A stretch of 64,000 nt of DNA from Chryseobacterium sp. VAUSW3 (GTDB lineage: Bacteria; Bacteroidota; Bacteroidia; Flavobacteriales; Weeksellaceae): assembly GCF_002205795.1 (NCBI RefSeq), contig NZ_NIUY01000002.1, positions 248,001-312,000 on the forward strand, read 5' to 3'. The translations under genes and the position numbers were made by a program. The notes beneath the pieces were generated by a model. It did no database searches and was not told the DNA's origin. It saw only the letters and a list, made by a program, of their open reading frames with translations. Of the stretch, positions 9,071 to 20,209 are shown piece by piece. Within the stretch, counting starts at the first letter, position 1. Each line of letters starts with the position of its first letter.

Positions 9071-10552
9071 ATGCCCGATAACGATAATCTTACGAACCAA
9101 AACATTAAGAATAATCCCAAAATCATGAAAGCCTGGGCTTATTATGACTGGGCCAATTCAGTATATTCTTTGGTAATAACTTCAACCATTTTTCCGATTT
9201 ATTATTCGATTCTTACCACTGCGACAGAAAAAAGCGAATATGTTGCAGAAACTGGGCAATGGATAAAAGTTCCGGTAAGACATATGATTACGTTATTTGG
9301 TAAGCAATACCAGCCGGATGCGATTTACGGCTATTCGCTTACGATTTCGTTTCTGATTGTAGTTTTGCTTTCACCAATTCTCTCTTCTCTTGCCGATACC
9401 ATCGGGAACAAAAAATCTTTTCTGCAGTTTTTCTGTTATTTAGGTGCAACTTCCTGTATGGGATTGGCCATGTTTACAGGCATGCAGAATGTTTTTCTCG
9501 GACTGCTCTTCAGTGTTACGGCGAGCGTAGGTTTTTGGGGCAGTTTGGTATTTTATAACTCATTTCTCCCCGATATTGCAACACCGGACAAACAGGATGC
9601 GCTTTCTGCCAAAGGATATGTTTACGGATATTTAGGATCTGTAGTATTGGTCGTAATATGTCTTGTTTTGATTCAGGTTTTCGCAAAAACTCCGGAGGAA
9701 GCTAAAATGTACACCCGCATTTCTTTCCTTATTACAGGAGCCTGGTGGTTTGGGTTTGCACAGTACACCTTCAAGCATCTGCCACAGTTCGGGAATGTAA
9801 AAGACCAGTTGCCGAAAGATCTGGTGTTGCTCAATTATAAAAATATATTTAAAAAACACGAAGAACAGGGCGGTTTCTGGGAAGTTTTAAAAGACAATAT
9901 CGATTTCTATATTGATATTGCGCGACAGAGTTTCCGCGAACTCTTCAAAGTCGGAAGATCTTTGTTTGCAGACCGCAATCTGAAATTTTTCCTTTCCAGT
10001 TTTTTCTTTTACAGTGTCGGTATGCAGACGATTTTTTTAATGGCTACGCTCTTCGGCAAAAGCGAAATCAATCTCGAGCAGGATAAATTGATCCTTACTT
10101 TGTTGCTCATACAGATTGAAGCTATTTTTGGTGCGCTGTTCTTCTCTTGGTTATCAAGAAAAATCGGCAATAAAAATGTTATTTCAATTGCAATTATTTT
10201 GTGGATTGTAGCTTGTTTATCAGCTTATTATCTTAACAAAGAAAATCCAAATGTTGAATATCAGTTTTACGGAATTGCAGGAATTATCGGACTTGTAATG
10301 GGTGGTTTACAAGCAATGTCCCGATCTACCTATTCAAAATTACTGCCGGAAGATTCCATGGATAACACTACCTTTTTCAGCTTTTACGATGTTTTGGAAA
10401 AACTGGCGATCATTTTAGGAACTTTCATTTTTGCGACAATGATCGAGAAGTACCATAATATGAGGTTTGCAGCCCTTTCAATGTCGATATTTTTCTTTGC
10501 AGGATTGGTATTGATTCGCTTTTTAAAGGTAAAAATGGTAAAAGAAAAATAA
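9071..10552 (+). CDS. MFS transporter, UMF1/Atg22-like family
   Basis: A 493-residue integral membrane protein with about 12 hydrophobic segments. The N-terminal MKAWAYYDWANSVYSLVI segment is the hallmark of the UMF1 (Atg22-like) branch of the major facilitator superfamily. A large hydrophilic loop (about 250-300) splits the two six-helix halves. Yeast Atg22 exports amino acids from the vacuole; bacterial substrates are not established. Its own promoter-like element is at 9043-9050. Confidence 0.85.
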   Translation: MPDNDNLTNQNIKNNPKIMKAWAYYDWANSVYSLVITSTIFPIYYSILTTATEKSEYVAETGQWIKVPVRHMITLFGKQYQPDAIYGYSLTISFLIVVLLSPILSSLADTIGNKKSFLQFFCYLGATSCMGLAMFTGMQNVFLGLLFSVTASVGFWGSLVFYNSFLPDIATPDKQDALSAKGYVYGYLGSVVLVVICLVLIQVFAKTPEEAKMYTRISFLITGAWWFGFAQYTFKHLPQFGNVKDQLPKDLVLLNYKNIFKKHEEQGGFWEVLKDNIDFYIDIARQSFRELFKVGRSLFADRNLKFFLSSFFFYSVGMQTIFLMATLFGKSEINLEQDKLILTLLLIQIEAIFGALFFSWLSRKIGNKNVISIAIILWIVACLSAYYLNKENPNVEYQFYGIAGIIGLVMGGLQAMSRSTYSKLLPEDSMDNTTFFSFYDVLEKLAIILGTFIFATMIEKYHNMRFAALSMSIFFFAGLVLIRFLKVKMVKEK

Positions 10553-10633
10553 GTATTTGACTGTTTAAAAATATTGCAGTATTCTGGCGCTATTTTTGAA
10601 TATCACACAATATATTTCTAAAGATATTTTTTG

Positions 10634-10641
10634 TAAATTTG
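10634..10641 (+). promoter_or_regulatory. Candidate -7 element for the mevalonate kinase operon
   Basis: TAAATTTG matches TAnnTTTG, 30 bp upstream of the ATG at 10672. No -33 TTTG at standard spacing was found. Confidence 0.5.
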
Positions 10642-10671
10642 CAACTGAAAATCAACGGATTAAATTAAAGA

Positions 10672-11598
10672 ATGACGAATCCACTTTTTTACGCTAAAAT
10701 CCTTTTGTTCGGTGAGTACGGTATTATCGAAGATTCTCAGGGTCTCACGGTACCTTATAGTTTCTATAAAGGAACGTTGAAGTTTTCTGATCTAAGCAGC
10801 GAATTCGAAAGAAAGTCGAATTTATCCCTTAAAAAATATTCAGATTATCTAATGAATATTGAGTTGGATGAAAAATTTAAACTCAACATCGCTGATTTTC
10901 AAAAAGACATTGCTGGTGGACTTTTCTTCGATTCGAATATTCCACAGGGATATGGCGTAGGAAGTTCCGGTGCTTTAGTTGCTGCAATTTTCGAAAAATA
11001 TTCTTTCATAAAATATACACCCGAAAGTATTTCCAAAAGTGAACTAAAGGAACTTAAAAAAGTTTTTGGCATCTTGGAAAGTTATTTTCATGGTAAAAGT
11101 TCAGGCATCGATCCTTTAATTTGCTACATGAATCTTCCGATTCTTATCGAAAATAAAGAAAATGTTGACCGGGTTTCTATTCCGAAAAGTGAAGAGGGCA
11201 AAGGCGCGATTTTTTTAATCGATTCAGGAATGACCGGCGAAACTGGTCCTATGGTTCAGATTTTCTTTGAAAAAATGAAAACCGAGGGCTTTCGTAAGAC
11301 CATGAAAGAAGAATTTATCCGCTACAATAATGCCTGTATCGATGCTTTCCTGAAAAAAGAAATGAATCCGTTTTTCAGAAATCTTAAAAATCTGTCGGTT
11401 TGGGCTTACGAACATTTCAAACCAATGATTCCGGAAAGCATTTATAAAGCTTGGAAAAACGGCCTCGATACCAACGCTTATTATCTTAAACTTTGTGGCA
11501 GCGGTGGCGGTGGTTATATTTTGGGTTTCACCAAAGATTACGCAAAGGCAGAAAAAATGCTTGAAGGATTTCAGAAAGAAGTCATCTACAGATTCTAG
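10672..11598 (+). CDS. Mevalonate kinase (GHMP kinase)
   Basis: A 308-residue GHMP-family kinase, expected to phosphorylate mevalonate in the classical mevalonate route to isoprenoids used by many flavobacteria. Motif 1 is KILLFGEYGI (9-18), the ATP-binding loop is PQGYGVGSSGALVAAI near 91-106, the acidic substrate segment is GKSSGIDPLICY near 142-153, and motif 3 is CGSGGGGYILGF near 274-285. It leads a likely operon with a UbiA prenyltransferase 48 bp downstream. Other pathway genes are not in the window. GHMP kinases are easily confused, so the substrate is a family-level inference. Confidence 0.85.
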   Translation: MTNPLFYAKILLFGEYGIIEDSQGLTVPYSFYKGTLKFSDLSSEFERKSNLSLKKYSDYLMNIELDEKFKLNIADFQKDIAGGLFFDSNIPQGYGVGSSGALVAAIFEKYSFIKYTPESISKSELKELKKVFGILESYFHGKSSGIDPLICYMNLPILIENKENVDRVSIPKSEEGKGAIFLIDSGMTGETGPMVQIFFEKMKTEGFRKTMKEEFIRYNNACIDAFLKKEMNPFFRNLKNLSVWAYEHFKPMIPESIYKAWKNGLDTNAYYLKLCGSGGGGYILGFTKDYAKAEKMLEGFQKEVIYRF

Positions 11599-11646
11599 AA
11601 TTTTCATATCGTAAAAAATAATTGTTTTTATCTGAAGCGGGCTTAA

Positions 11647-12540
11647 ATGAAGAAAAAACCTATTTTTTACAGAACATCGCAGCTTGTTGGCTTTCTCCTC
11701 GGAGCACGTATTTTCGTCGCGGTATTACTTACGTTTGCATTATACGTTTCCACCTTTTTTCTTTTTAATCAGGAAGAGAGTCTGAGGGATTTTGTTTTCG
11801 ATTTCAAAGTTCACGGGATTATTTTCTGCACCGTTTTAAGCATTTTGGCGGGCGGAATTATCAACCAGTTCTACGACCGTGAAAAAGATCAACTTACAAA
11901 GCCTTTCCGGACTAAGATTCAGAATTTCTTAAAGCAGAAATATTTTCTTTATGCCTATTTAATTTTAGTCGCAATTTCGCTTACCACGGCGTTTCTTATT
12001 TCGCAGCGGGTTTTCTACTTTTTCCTGATTTATCAGTTTTTTATGTGGTTTTACAGCCATAAACTCAGTAAAATTCTTATACTGAATAACATCACTTTTG
12101 TGAGTTTGACACTTTATCCTTTCTTTGGGATGATGGTTTATTACCATACATTTTCGGGAAAAGTATTTCTTATGGCAGTTTTTCTGTTTGTGATGCTTTT
12201 GATGATCGATATCGTGAAAGATATTTTAACCAAAAATGCGGATAAAATTTTTGGTTATACGACGATTCCCAATACTTTTGGAACGCACAATGCAGTGAAT
12301 GTTGTTGTGGCTCTTTCCGTCCTGTTATTTACTGTTTCAATGCTGATTATCAACAATACCGGAATTCACAGCATTTTACCACTTTATTTTGCCGCCGGGT
12401 TATTTGTAATCATTTTGTCGGTTTATCTTCTCTTAAGTTCAGTGAAAAAGTCGAATTTTATTGTACTCAATATTTTTAGGATCTGGGTTTTTGTCGGAAT
12501 TATTGCCATGCTGCTGGATGGTATCATTGAAAGATTTTAA
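11647..12540 (+). CDS. UbiA family prenyltransferase
   Basis: A 297-residue integral membrane prenyltransferase with about nine helices. The first Asp-rich motif is NQFYDREKDQLTKPFR (about 78-93) and the second is DIVKDILTKNADKIFGYTT (about 190-208), both binding the Mg-diphosphate of an isoprenoid donor. Homologues in Bacteroidetes are often labelled geranylgeranylglycerol-phosphate geranylgeranyltransferase, but MenA- or heme-O-like roles cannot be ruled out by eye. Placement behind mevalonate kinase fits isoprenoid use. Confidence 0.85.
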   Translation: MKKKPIFYRTSQLVGFLLGARIFVAVLLTFALYVSTFFLFNQEESLRDFVFDFKVHGIIFCTVLSILAGGIINQFYDREKDQLTKPFRTKIQNFLKQKYFLYAYLILVAISLTTAFLISQRVFYFFLIYQFFMWFYSHKLSKILILNNITFVSLTLYPFFGMMVYYHTFSGKVFLMAVFLFVMLLMIDIVKDILTKNADKIFGYTTIPNTFGTHNAVNVVVALSVLLFTVSMLIINNTGIHSILPLYFAAGLFVIILSVYLLLSSVKKSNFIVLNIFRIWVFVGIIAMLLDGIIERF

Positions 12541-12635
12541 AAAAATTACTTCTCTTTAAATGTATTTATTTCAATACTTAATGGTTGAATCTGAGCCGTT
12601 TAAAAAGAATTGTCGATATATCAGCGAATTAGTTT

Positions 12636-12643
12636 TATCTTTG
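12636..12643 (+). promoter_or_regulatory. Candidate -7 element of the pseudouridine synthase gene
   Basis: TATCTTTG matches TAnnTTTG exactly, 17 bp upstream of the ATG at 12661. A TTG lies about 23 bp further upstream. It fixes the start at 12661 because the earlier in-frame TTG at 12610 would lie upstream of the transcript start. Confidence 0.65.
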
Positions 12644-12660
12644 CAAAAATTTTTCAGACA

Positions 12661-13776
12661 ATGAGCCGAGATCGAAACAGCAACAACAAACCCAAAAAAG
12701 TAAGAATTTCTAAAATTTCCAACTCTGGAAGTTCAAGACCAGCTCCTTCACGTGCCCGCGTCTCAAAGCATGAAAATACTGAGGATAGAAAACCTGCAAA
12801 AGAACCTAAGAAACCTAGAGAACCAAGACTGATGTCGCAATCTGAGGCGAAATCTTTCGAAAAAACATTTGATAAATCCGCCTCCCGCAAACCGGCAGGA
12901 AAAAGGTCCGGAAAATCATTCGATACCCGCGATAAATACGAAAAAGGAGACCGGAAATCTGGAACTAAACTTTTCAAAAATTACGAGAGACCACAGGGTG
13001 AAAACGAGAAAACCAGATCTTTTGTTCAGAAAAGAAGATTCGATAAACTCGCCAAAGAAACGCCAAAAGAAAGCATCCGTTTAAATAAATATATCGCCAA
13101 TTCCGGAATATGCTCCAGAAGAGAAGCCGATGAACTGATCACCCAGGGATTGGTTCAGGTGAACGGAAAAGTAGTCACAGAAATGGGCTATCAGGTTCAA
13201 AAAACCGATAAAGTAATTTTCGACGGACAGGGAATTACACCGGAGAAACCAGTGTATGTACTTTTAAATAAGCCAAAAGGTTACATTTCAACTACAAAAG
13301 ATGAAAAAGCCAGAAAAACAGTAATGGATTTGGTGGCAAATGCATCACCGTACAGACTTTTTCCTGTGGGTAGGCTCGACCGTTCTACCACCGGAGTTAT
13401 TCTGTTGACCAACGACGGACACATGACCAAAAAATTAACGCATCCTTCCTTCAACATGAAGAAAATTTATCATGTTACTTTAGACAGAAAACTCGACAGA
13501 GCCGATCTTAACGCCATTGCAGAAGGAATCCGTTTGGAAGAAGGTGTCGCTGAAGTCGACAGTATTTCATATATCGAAGGAAAACCAAAAAACGAAGTGG
13601 GAATTGAAATCCACATCGGCTGGAACAGGGTAGTGCGAAGAATTTTCCAAAGGTTAGGTTACGAAGTTGAAGCACTCGACAGGGTAATGTTCGCAGGATT
13701 AACCAAGAAAAATATTAAGCGCGGACACTGGAGAATTCTTACCGATCTCGAAGTGAACAATCTTAAAATGATGTAA
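12661..13776 (+). CDS. RsuA/RluB-type pseudouridine synthase with disordered N-terminus
   Basis: A 371-residue protein that converts uridine to pseudouridine in rRNA. Residues 1-135 are a Lys/Arg/Ser-rich, probably disordered tail that many Bacteroidetes members carry. An S4 RNA-binding domain follows (SIRLNKYIANSGICSRREAD, about 138-157). The catalytic domain has GRLDRSTTGVILLTNDG with catalytic Asp240. The C-terminal NRVVRRIFQRLGYEVEALDR is the usual RsuA/RluB/E/F family end. The target could be 23S rRNA (RluB/RluF-like), not proven here. It is followed by a terminator. Confidence 0.9.
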   Translation: MSRDRNSNNKPKKVRISKISNSGSSRPAPSRARVSKHENTEDRKPAKEPKKPREPRLMSQSEAKSFEKTFDKSASRKPAGKRSGKSFDTRDKYEKGDRKSGTKLFKNYERPQGENEKTRSFVQKRRFDKLAKETPKESIRLNKYIANSGICSRREADELITQGLVQVNGKVVTEMGYQVQKTDKVIFDGQGITPEKPVYVLLNKPKGYISTTKDEKARKTVMDLVANASPYRLFPVGRLDRSTTGVILLTNDGHMTKKLTHPSFNMKKIYHVTLDRKLDRADLNAIAEGIRLEEGVAEVDSISYIEGKPKNEVGIEIHIGWNRVVRRIFQRLGYEVEALDRVMFAGLTKKNIKRGHWRILTDLEVNNLKMM

Positions 13777-13806
13777 TATTCTAATGATTGATTACTAAAT
13801 ACAAAG

Positions 13807-13837
13807 CCTTTCTGTTGTGTGCAGAAAGGTTTTTTTT
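13807..13837 (+). terminator. Intrinsic terminator after the pseudouridine synthase
   Basis: CCTTTCTG (13807-13814) pairs with CAGAAAGG (13822-13829), followed by eight T. Confidence 0.92.
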
Positions 13838-13900
13838 CGTTCACGCAGAATATTTCTGTAACAAATATTTTAAATTGCTACTTACTTCACAGATTACTGT

Positions 13901-14398
13901 ATGATGATGCCAACAGTGGAAAAAGAATTTTTAGAAAGAATAGAAAAACACAAAGGGGTGATTTTCAAGATTTCTAAAATGTACATGGATAATTTCGACG
14001 ACCAGAAAGATCTTTTCCAGGAAATTACATTCCAGGTTTGGAAGGCTTATCCGTCTTTCGAAGGCAGAAGCGCTTTTTCTACCTGGCTTTACAGGATCGC
14101 GCTGAATACCGCAATTGTATTTTTAAAGTCTGAAAAGAAAAGAAGTTTCATTAAAAACGATGAAGTCGCAGATTTTAAAATAAAACATGAAGATTATAAC
14201 GATGAAGAGGAACTGAAACTCCAGAAAATGTACCGTGCGATTAACCAGCTTAATGCCATCGATAAAGCCCTGATTTTTTATTACCTGGAAAACTATTCCG
14301 GAAAAGAAATGGCCGAACAGCTCGGGATTTCCGAAGTAAATGCAAGAGTAAAACTGAACCGCGCCAAAGAAAAACTAAAAGAACTCATTAATCACTAA
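13901..14398 (+). CDS. ECF-type RNA polymerase sigma factor
   Basis: A 165-residue sigma-70 family factor with only regions 2 and 4. Region 2 holds DLFQEITFQVWKAYPSF and the -10-contacting STWLYRIALNTAI; region 4 is a helix-turn-helix with GISEVNARVKLNRAKEKLKEL. Three ATG codons in a row (13901, 13904, 13907) could each start it. The next gene starts 4 bp after the stop and encodes a membrane protein, the standard arrangement of an ECF sigma and its anti-sigma partner. The signal is unknown. Confidence 0.92.
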   Translation: MMMPTVEKEFLERIEKHKGVIFKISKMYMDNFDDQKDLFQEITFQVWKAYPSFEGRSAFSTWLYRIALNTAIVFLKSEKKRSFIKNDEVADFKIKHEDYNDEEELKLQKMYRAINQLNAIDKALIFYYLENYSGKEMAEQLGISEVNARVKLNRAKEKLKELINH

Positions 14399-14402
14399 GG
14401 TT

Positions 14403-14996
14403 ATGGAATTAAATCACTTAAAACAACTGTGGAGCAACGAAAATATCGCTGAAACTCCCGAAATTTCAACCGAAAAACAAAACGAAATACATCTTCCGCT
14501 TGAAAAAATACGGAAGAATATGCGACAAGAGTTTTACTGGACCGCAGTAATTTTTGTACTCATAATTCTGTTCTTTCTGCTGGTCGATATGCATTTTTTC
14601 AAATTCAAAGTCTATATTATCACTTTGGTGGCCACCATGATGCTGATTACGAGTTTCTATTTCTTTAAATTCTTTCAGCTTTATAAAAATATCAGTACCA
14701 TTAACCTGAACACATGGGATGCACTCAAGGATTTAAAATACCAGTTTAAGCTTAATGAGCAATATTATATGGCTTTTTATATTGCGTTTGCACCGTTTGT
14801 GGTGTGCGAGATGCTGCTGGTTTTTGAATATTCGCCGCCTCTGAAGGAGATTACAGGTCTGAGATTTATCCTTACGTTTCTGGCCACCTGCATCGGGACA
14901 TTAGGTGCGCTGTATTTTTTCGGTAAGTTTTGGTTTCAACGGTATTATGGAAAATATTTCAACCAGATTTATAAAATCATTGATGAGCTGAAATAA
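14403..14996 (+). CDS. Membrane protein, probable anti-sigma partner
   Basis: A 197-residue protein. The first 45 residues are cytoplasmic and helical (MELNHLKQLWSNENIAE...), a region that could bind the sigma factor. Four hydrophobic segments follow, at about 46-66, 70-92, 123-144 and 156-178. No zinc anti-sigma motif (HxxxCxxC) is seen. The role as anti-sigma factor is inferred only from its position 4 bp downstream of the sigma gene. The unit ends at a terminator shared with the convergent isocitrate dehydrogenase gene. Confidence 0.75.
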   Translation: MELNHLKQLWSNENIAETPEISTEKQNEIHLPLEKIRKNMRQEFYWTAVIFVLIILFFLLVDMHFFKFKVYIITLVATMMLITSFYFFKFFQLYKNISTINLNTWDALKDLKYQFKLNEQYYMAFYIAFAPFVVCEMLLVFEYSPPLKEITGLRFILTFLATCIGTLGALYFFGKFWFQRYYGKYFNQIYKIIDELK

Positions 14997-15000
14997 AAAA

Positions 15001-15026
15001 AAACTTCCCGGAAATTCGGGAAGTTT
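15001..15026. terminator. Bidirectional terminator between convergent genes
   Basis: AAACTTCCCG (15001-15010) pairs with CGGGAAGTTT (15017-15026). It has an A-run before and a T-run after, so it works for the + strand sigma operon and the - strand isocitrate dehydrogenase. Confidence 0.9.
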
Positions 15027-15057
15027 TTATTTTCAGTCTGAGGTTAAATAGTCAAAC

Positions 15058-17295
<2,238 letters not shown>

Positions 17296-17310
17296 TTAAT
17301 TTAAGAAACA

Positions 17311-17318
17311 CAAATTTA
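17311..17318 (-). promoter_or_regulatory. Candidate -7 element of icd
   Basis: On the - strand this reads TAAATTTG (TAnnTTTG), 33 bp upstream of the icd ATG. Confidence 0.5.
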
Positions 17319-17407
17319 AGGAATTTTAAAGGAGTACGAAAGTGCGCACGACTGAACTTTAAGATTAATTTAACCTTTGTTTCAAATATTTTTAAGCTTA
17401 ATATCGC

Positions 17408-17415
17408 TATTTTTG
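17408..17415 (+). promoter_or_regulatory. Candidate -7 element of tpx
   Basis: TATTTTTG matches TAnnTTTG, 20 bp before the ATG at 17436, and supports that start over the upstream in-frame start at 17289. A TTTG at 17376-17379 is 28 bp away, longer than usual. Confidence 0.5.
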
Positions 17416-17435
17416 AGAAACAAAAAAATAATATT

Positions 17436-17933
17436 ATGGCACAGATTACATTAAAAGGAAATACGGTACACACCATCGGCGATTTGCCTGAAAATGGATT
17501 GACAGTGAAAGATTTTGCTTTGGTAAATGATAAACTCGAGGTAAAAGTATTATCTGATTACGACGGAAAAAAGAAAATCTTTAATATTTTCCCAAGTATT
17601 GATACAGGGATTTGCGCAGCGTCTGCAAGAAAATTCAACGAGAGCGCCGGCGATTTGGAAAATACCGTGGTAATCAATGTCTCCAAAGATTTACCTTTCG
17701 CACTTGGAAGATTCTGTGCAGCTGAAGGTTTGGATCATGTAGAAACGCTATCAGATTTTCGCGGAAGTTTTGGTGATGATTTCGGCGTAACAATTACCGA
17801 CGGACCAATGGAAGGCCTGCTAAGCCGTGCAGTGATTGTAACCGATGAAAATAATCATGTTATTTACTCCGAACAGGTTCCTGAAATCACAACCGAACCT
17901 GATTACGATGCTGCGTTAAACGCGGTAAAGTAA
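17436..17933 (+). CDS. tpx: Thiol peroxidase
   Basis: A 165-residue peroxiredoxin of the Tpx class that reduces peroxides with thioredoxin. The peroxidatic Cys60 is in PSIDTGICAAS and the resolving Cys94 in ALGRFCAAEG, matching the positions known for E. coli Tpx. The length is typical. An in-frame extension back to 17289 exists, but it lies upstream of the promoter-like element and adds a basic stretch not seen in the family, so 17436 is used. It is divergent from icd and ends at a terminator. Confidence 0.96.
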   Translation: MAQITLKGNTVHTIGDLPENGLTVKDFALVNDKLEVKVLSDYDGKKKIFNIFPSIDTGICAASARKFNESAGDLENTVVINVSKDLPFALGRFCAAEGLDHVETLSDFRGSFGDDFGVTITDGPMEGLLSRAVIVTDENNHVIYSEQVPEITTEPDYDAALNAVK

Positions 17934-17958
17934 ACTTTCGACTAAATTTATGCTTAGA

Positions 17959-17996
17959 AATCAAAGATTTTCTCCCTGAGAATCTTTGATTTTTTG
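17959..17996 (+). terminator. Intrinsic terminator after tpx
   Basis: AATCAAAGATT (17959-17969) pairs perfectly with AATCTTTGATT (17981-17991), followed by a T-run. Confidence 0.9.
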
Positions 17997-18040
17997 TCTA
18001 CGCAAAAAGCGAGATGAGAATTAACCACTAAACAAATAAA

Positions 18041-19258
18041 ATGAAACGCTCCGGTTCAGCAGATTTGCCGCTTCATTATGGCTATGTTCCGCAATGGCTG
18101 TACGAACGCATGTCTAAACTTGGGCTAGCTGTTTTCGAGGTAATTCTTGCCGACTATGGGAAAAATGAAATCATTCGCCGGATGAGTGATCCGTTTTGGT
18201 TTCAGAGTCTGGGAGCGGTGATGGGCATGGACTGGCATTCATCGGGGGTTACGACTTCGGTGATGGGCGCGCTAAAAAGAGCAATTAATCCAAATTCCAA
18301 AGAACTAGGCATCTACATCGCCGGAGGAAAAGGAAAGTTTTCTAAAGAAACCCCAAACGAACTGCTGAAAATTGCAGATCTCACCGGCCTTAATGGAAAT
18401 GAGCTGGTAAAAGCAAGCAAACTGTCGGCTAAAGTCGATAATACTGCAATACAAGACGGTTACCAACTTTATACACACAATTTTATTCTTAATGATGAAG
18501 GCAGTTGGACGGTCGTGCAGCAGGGAATGAGCGGAAAAGATAAAACCGCACGCCGGTATCACTGGCATTCTGAAAATTTAAAATCTTTTGTAGATGAGCC
18601 ACACTCGGGGATTTGTGGCAAAAACCAGGGAATCATCCTCGATTTGACTGCCAAATCTGCAGTTGAAAACCGAAAAGACATCATCGAAATCTCTCACGAG
18701 CCTCCAGAAAAAATCATGAAGGAAGTTTCGCTGATTCTTCCTGCCCATCATGATGTGCAGGCCTCGGATGTAAATTTAAAACGTCTCGGGACAATCCTGT
18801 CCATGACCCGCGAAATGCAGCCCGAAAATTTCGAAGATTTACTTTTGCTTAAAGGTGTTGGTCCGCGAACGATGCAAAGTCTGGCCTTGGTTTCCGAAGT
18901 AATTCATGGTGCACCGTCCAGATTTCAGGATCCTGCGAGGTTTTCCTTTGCTCATGGTGGGAAAGACGGACATCCTTTTCCGGTTCCTACCAAGATTTAT
19001 GATGAAACGCTGGATATCTTAAGAACCGGAATCGAAAAATCAAAACTGGGAAATTCAGATAAAATGCAGGCCATCAAAAAACTTCACGAAATTAATGTCA
19101 AACTGGAGGAAAACTTTACGCCGGATTTTGATATTCAAGAAGTAATTGAAGAAGAACTGAACAATTCCTGGCGTTTTGGCGGCAAAACTGTTTTTGGCGA
19201 TGCGAAACCGTCAGGCAACAGAAAACCTGATGGTGGAATTCAACTTTCGTTGTTTTAA
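18041..19258 (+). CDS. DUF763 family protein
   Basis: A 405-residue protein of the DUF763 family, found in bacteria and archaea, function unknown. The N-terminal LPLHYGYVPQWLYERM and RRYHWHSEN segments fit the family. A stretch near 270-290 (FEDLLLLKGVGPRTMQSLAL) resembles a helix-hairpin-helix DNA-binding motif, which suggests nucleic-acid contact. No signal peptide or membrane segment is seen. It starts 45 bp after the tpx terminator; the cupin gene follows after 29 bp. Confidence 0.85.
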   Translation: MKRSGSADLPLHYGYVPQWLYERMSKLGLAVFEVILADYGKNEIIRRMSDPFWFQSLGAVMGMDWHSSGVTTSVMGALKRAINPNSKELGIYIAGGKGKFSKETPNELLKIADLTGLNGNELVKASKLSAKVDNTAIQDGYQLYTHNFILNDEGSWTVVQQGMSGKDKTARRYHWHSENLKSFVDEPHSGICGKNQGIILDLTAKSAVENRKDIIEISHEPPEKIMKEVSLILPAHHDVQASDVNLKRLGTILSMTREMQPENFEDLLLLKGVGPRTMQSLALVSEVIHGAPSRFQDPARFSFAHGGKDGHPFPVPTKIYDETLDILRTGIEKSKLGNSDKMQAIKKLHEINVKLEENFTPDFDIQEVIEEELNNSWRFGGKTVFGDAKPSGNRKPDGGIQLSLF

Positions 19259-19287
19259 ATAAAAGTTCAATAAATCAATAAGAAATC

Positions 19288-19614
19288 ATGGCAAAAACTT
19301 TCGAAAAAGCAACAGTTCTTAATTTCAAAGAAATGATTGATTACGCGCAGGGTGGAGTAGTCAGCAAACAGGTGCTGAAAAACTCAGCCGGGAATATCAC
19401 ACTATTTTCGTTTGATAAGCACGAAGGGCTCAGTGAGCATAGCACTCCCTATGATGCGTTGGTAGAAGTAATTGAAGGAGTGGTGGAAATTACCATTGGT
19501 GGTGAAAAATTCACGCTTTCCGAAGGTGATTCTGTCATTATGCCCGCAACAGTTCCTCATTCGCTACACGGCGTGGAGAGATTCAAAATGCTGCTGACGA
19601 TGATTAAAGGATAA
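19288..19614 (+). CDS. Small cupin-domain protein
   Basis: A 108-residue single-domain cupin. The second cupin motif is clear (GGEKFTLSEGDSVIMPATVPHSLH, about 72-95), and the first is HSTPYDALVEVIEGVVEI with at least one His ligand (about 51). Small cupins of this type bind a metal and often act as sensors or isomerases; nothing shows the substrate. It may be co-transcribed with DUF763 (29 bp gap) or with the following AHSA1 genes. Confidence 0.85.
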   Translation: MAKTFEKATVLNFKEMIDYAQGGVVSKQVLKNSAGNITLFSFDKHEGLSEHSTPYDALVEVIEGVVEITIGGEKFTLSEGDSVIMPATVPHSLHGVERFKMLLTMIKG

Positions 19615-19677
19615 TTATTCTGGAATTTTTACCTTTAAATTTTAATTAATTTAAAAGAAACTTTTTAAAAATAAATT

Positions 19678-20091
19678 ATGGAACCTATAAAAATAGATAT
19701 CGCAATTTTAGCACCTGTACAGAAAGTCTGGGATTATTTCAATAAGCCTGAGCATATTGTGAACTGGAATTTTGCAAGTGAAGACTGGCACTGTCCTACA
19801 GCCTCAAATGATTTACGCGTTGGCGGTAAGCTTGAAACCAGAATGGAAGCCAAGGACGGGAGTTTCGGATTCGATTTCGTGGGAATTTACGATGAAATTA
19901 TCCCGCTGAAACTCATCCGGTATTATTTGGAAGACGGCAGAAAAGTTGAAGTCTATTTTCAGGAAATTGATCTCAATACCACGAAAGTTACAGAGGTTTT
20001 CGATCCTGAAGCGGCCAACTCTGCAGAAATGCAGCGCGAAGGTTGGTATGCGATCCTCGATAACTTCCATAAGTATGTTGAGAATAATTGA
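19678..20091 (+). CDS. SRPBCC/AHSA1 family protein (copy 1)
   Basis: A 137-residue START-like protein of the AHSA1 (Aha1 C-terminal-like) group. The N-terminal strand ILAPVQKVWDYFNKPEHIV, the central GGKLETRMEAKDG turn and the C-terminal helix MQREGWYAILDNFHKYVE are the expected parts of this hydrophobic-pocket fold. It is closely similar to the next gene (20210), so the pair arose by tandem duplication. The ligand is unknown; the Hsp90 link of the family name is not evidence of function here. Confidence 0.88.
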   Translation: MEPIKIDIAILAPVQKVWDYFNKPEHIVNWNFASEDWHCPTASNDLRVGGKLETRMEAKDGSFGFDFVGIYDEIIPLKLIRYYLEDGRKVEVYFQEIDLNTTKVTEVFDPEAANSAEMQREGWYAILDNFHKYVENN

Positions 20092-20209
20092 TTTTTTAAT
20101 CTTTTAATACAAAGATTTTTCTGCTATTGATGCATTAATGATTTTTAGCAGGTAGGGGCTCGGTCATCATATGGAAATTATTCCTTAATTTTAGGAATTT
20201 AAAAAAATC

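Noticed and set aside
12610..12660. Upstream TTG start of the pseudouridine synthase
   Set aside because: It precedes the candidate -7 box at 12636, so it would not be in the transcript.
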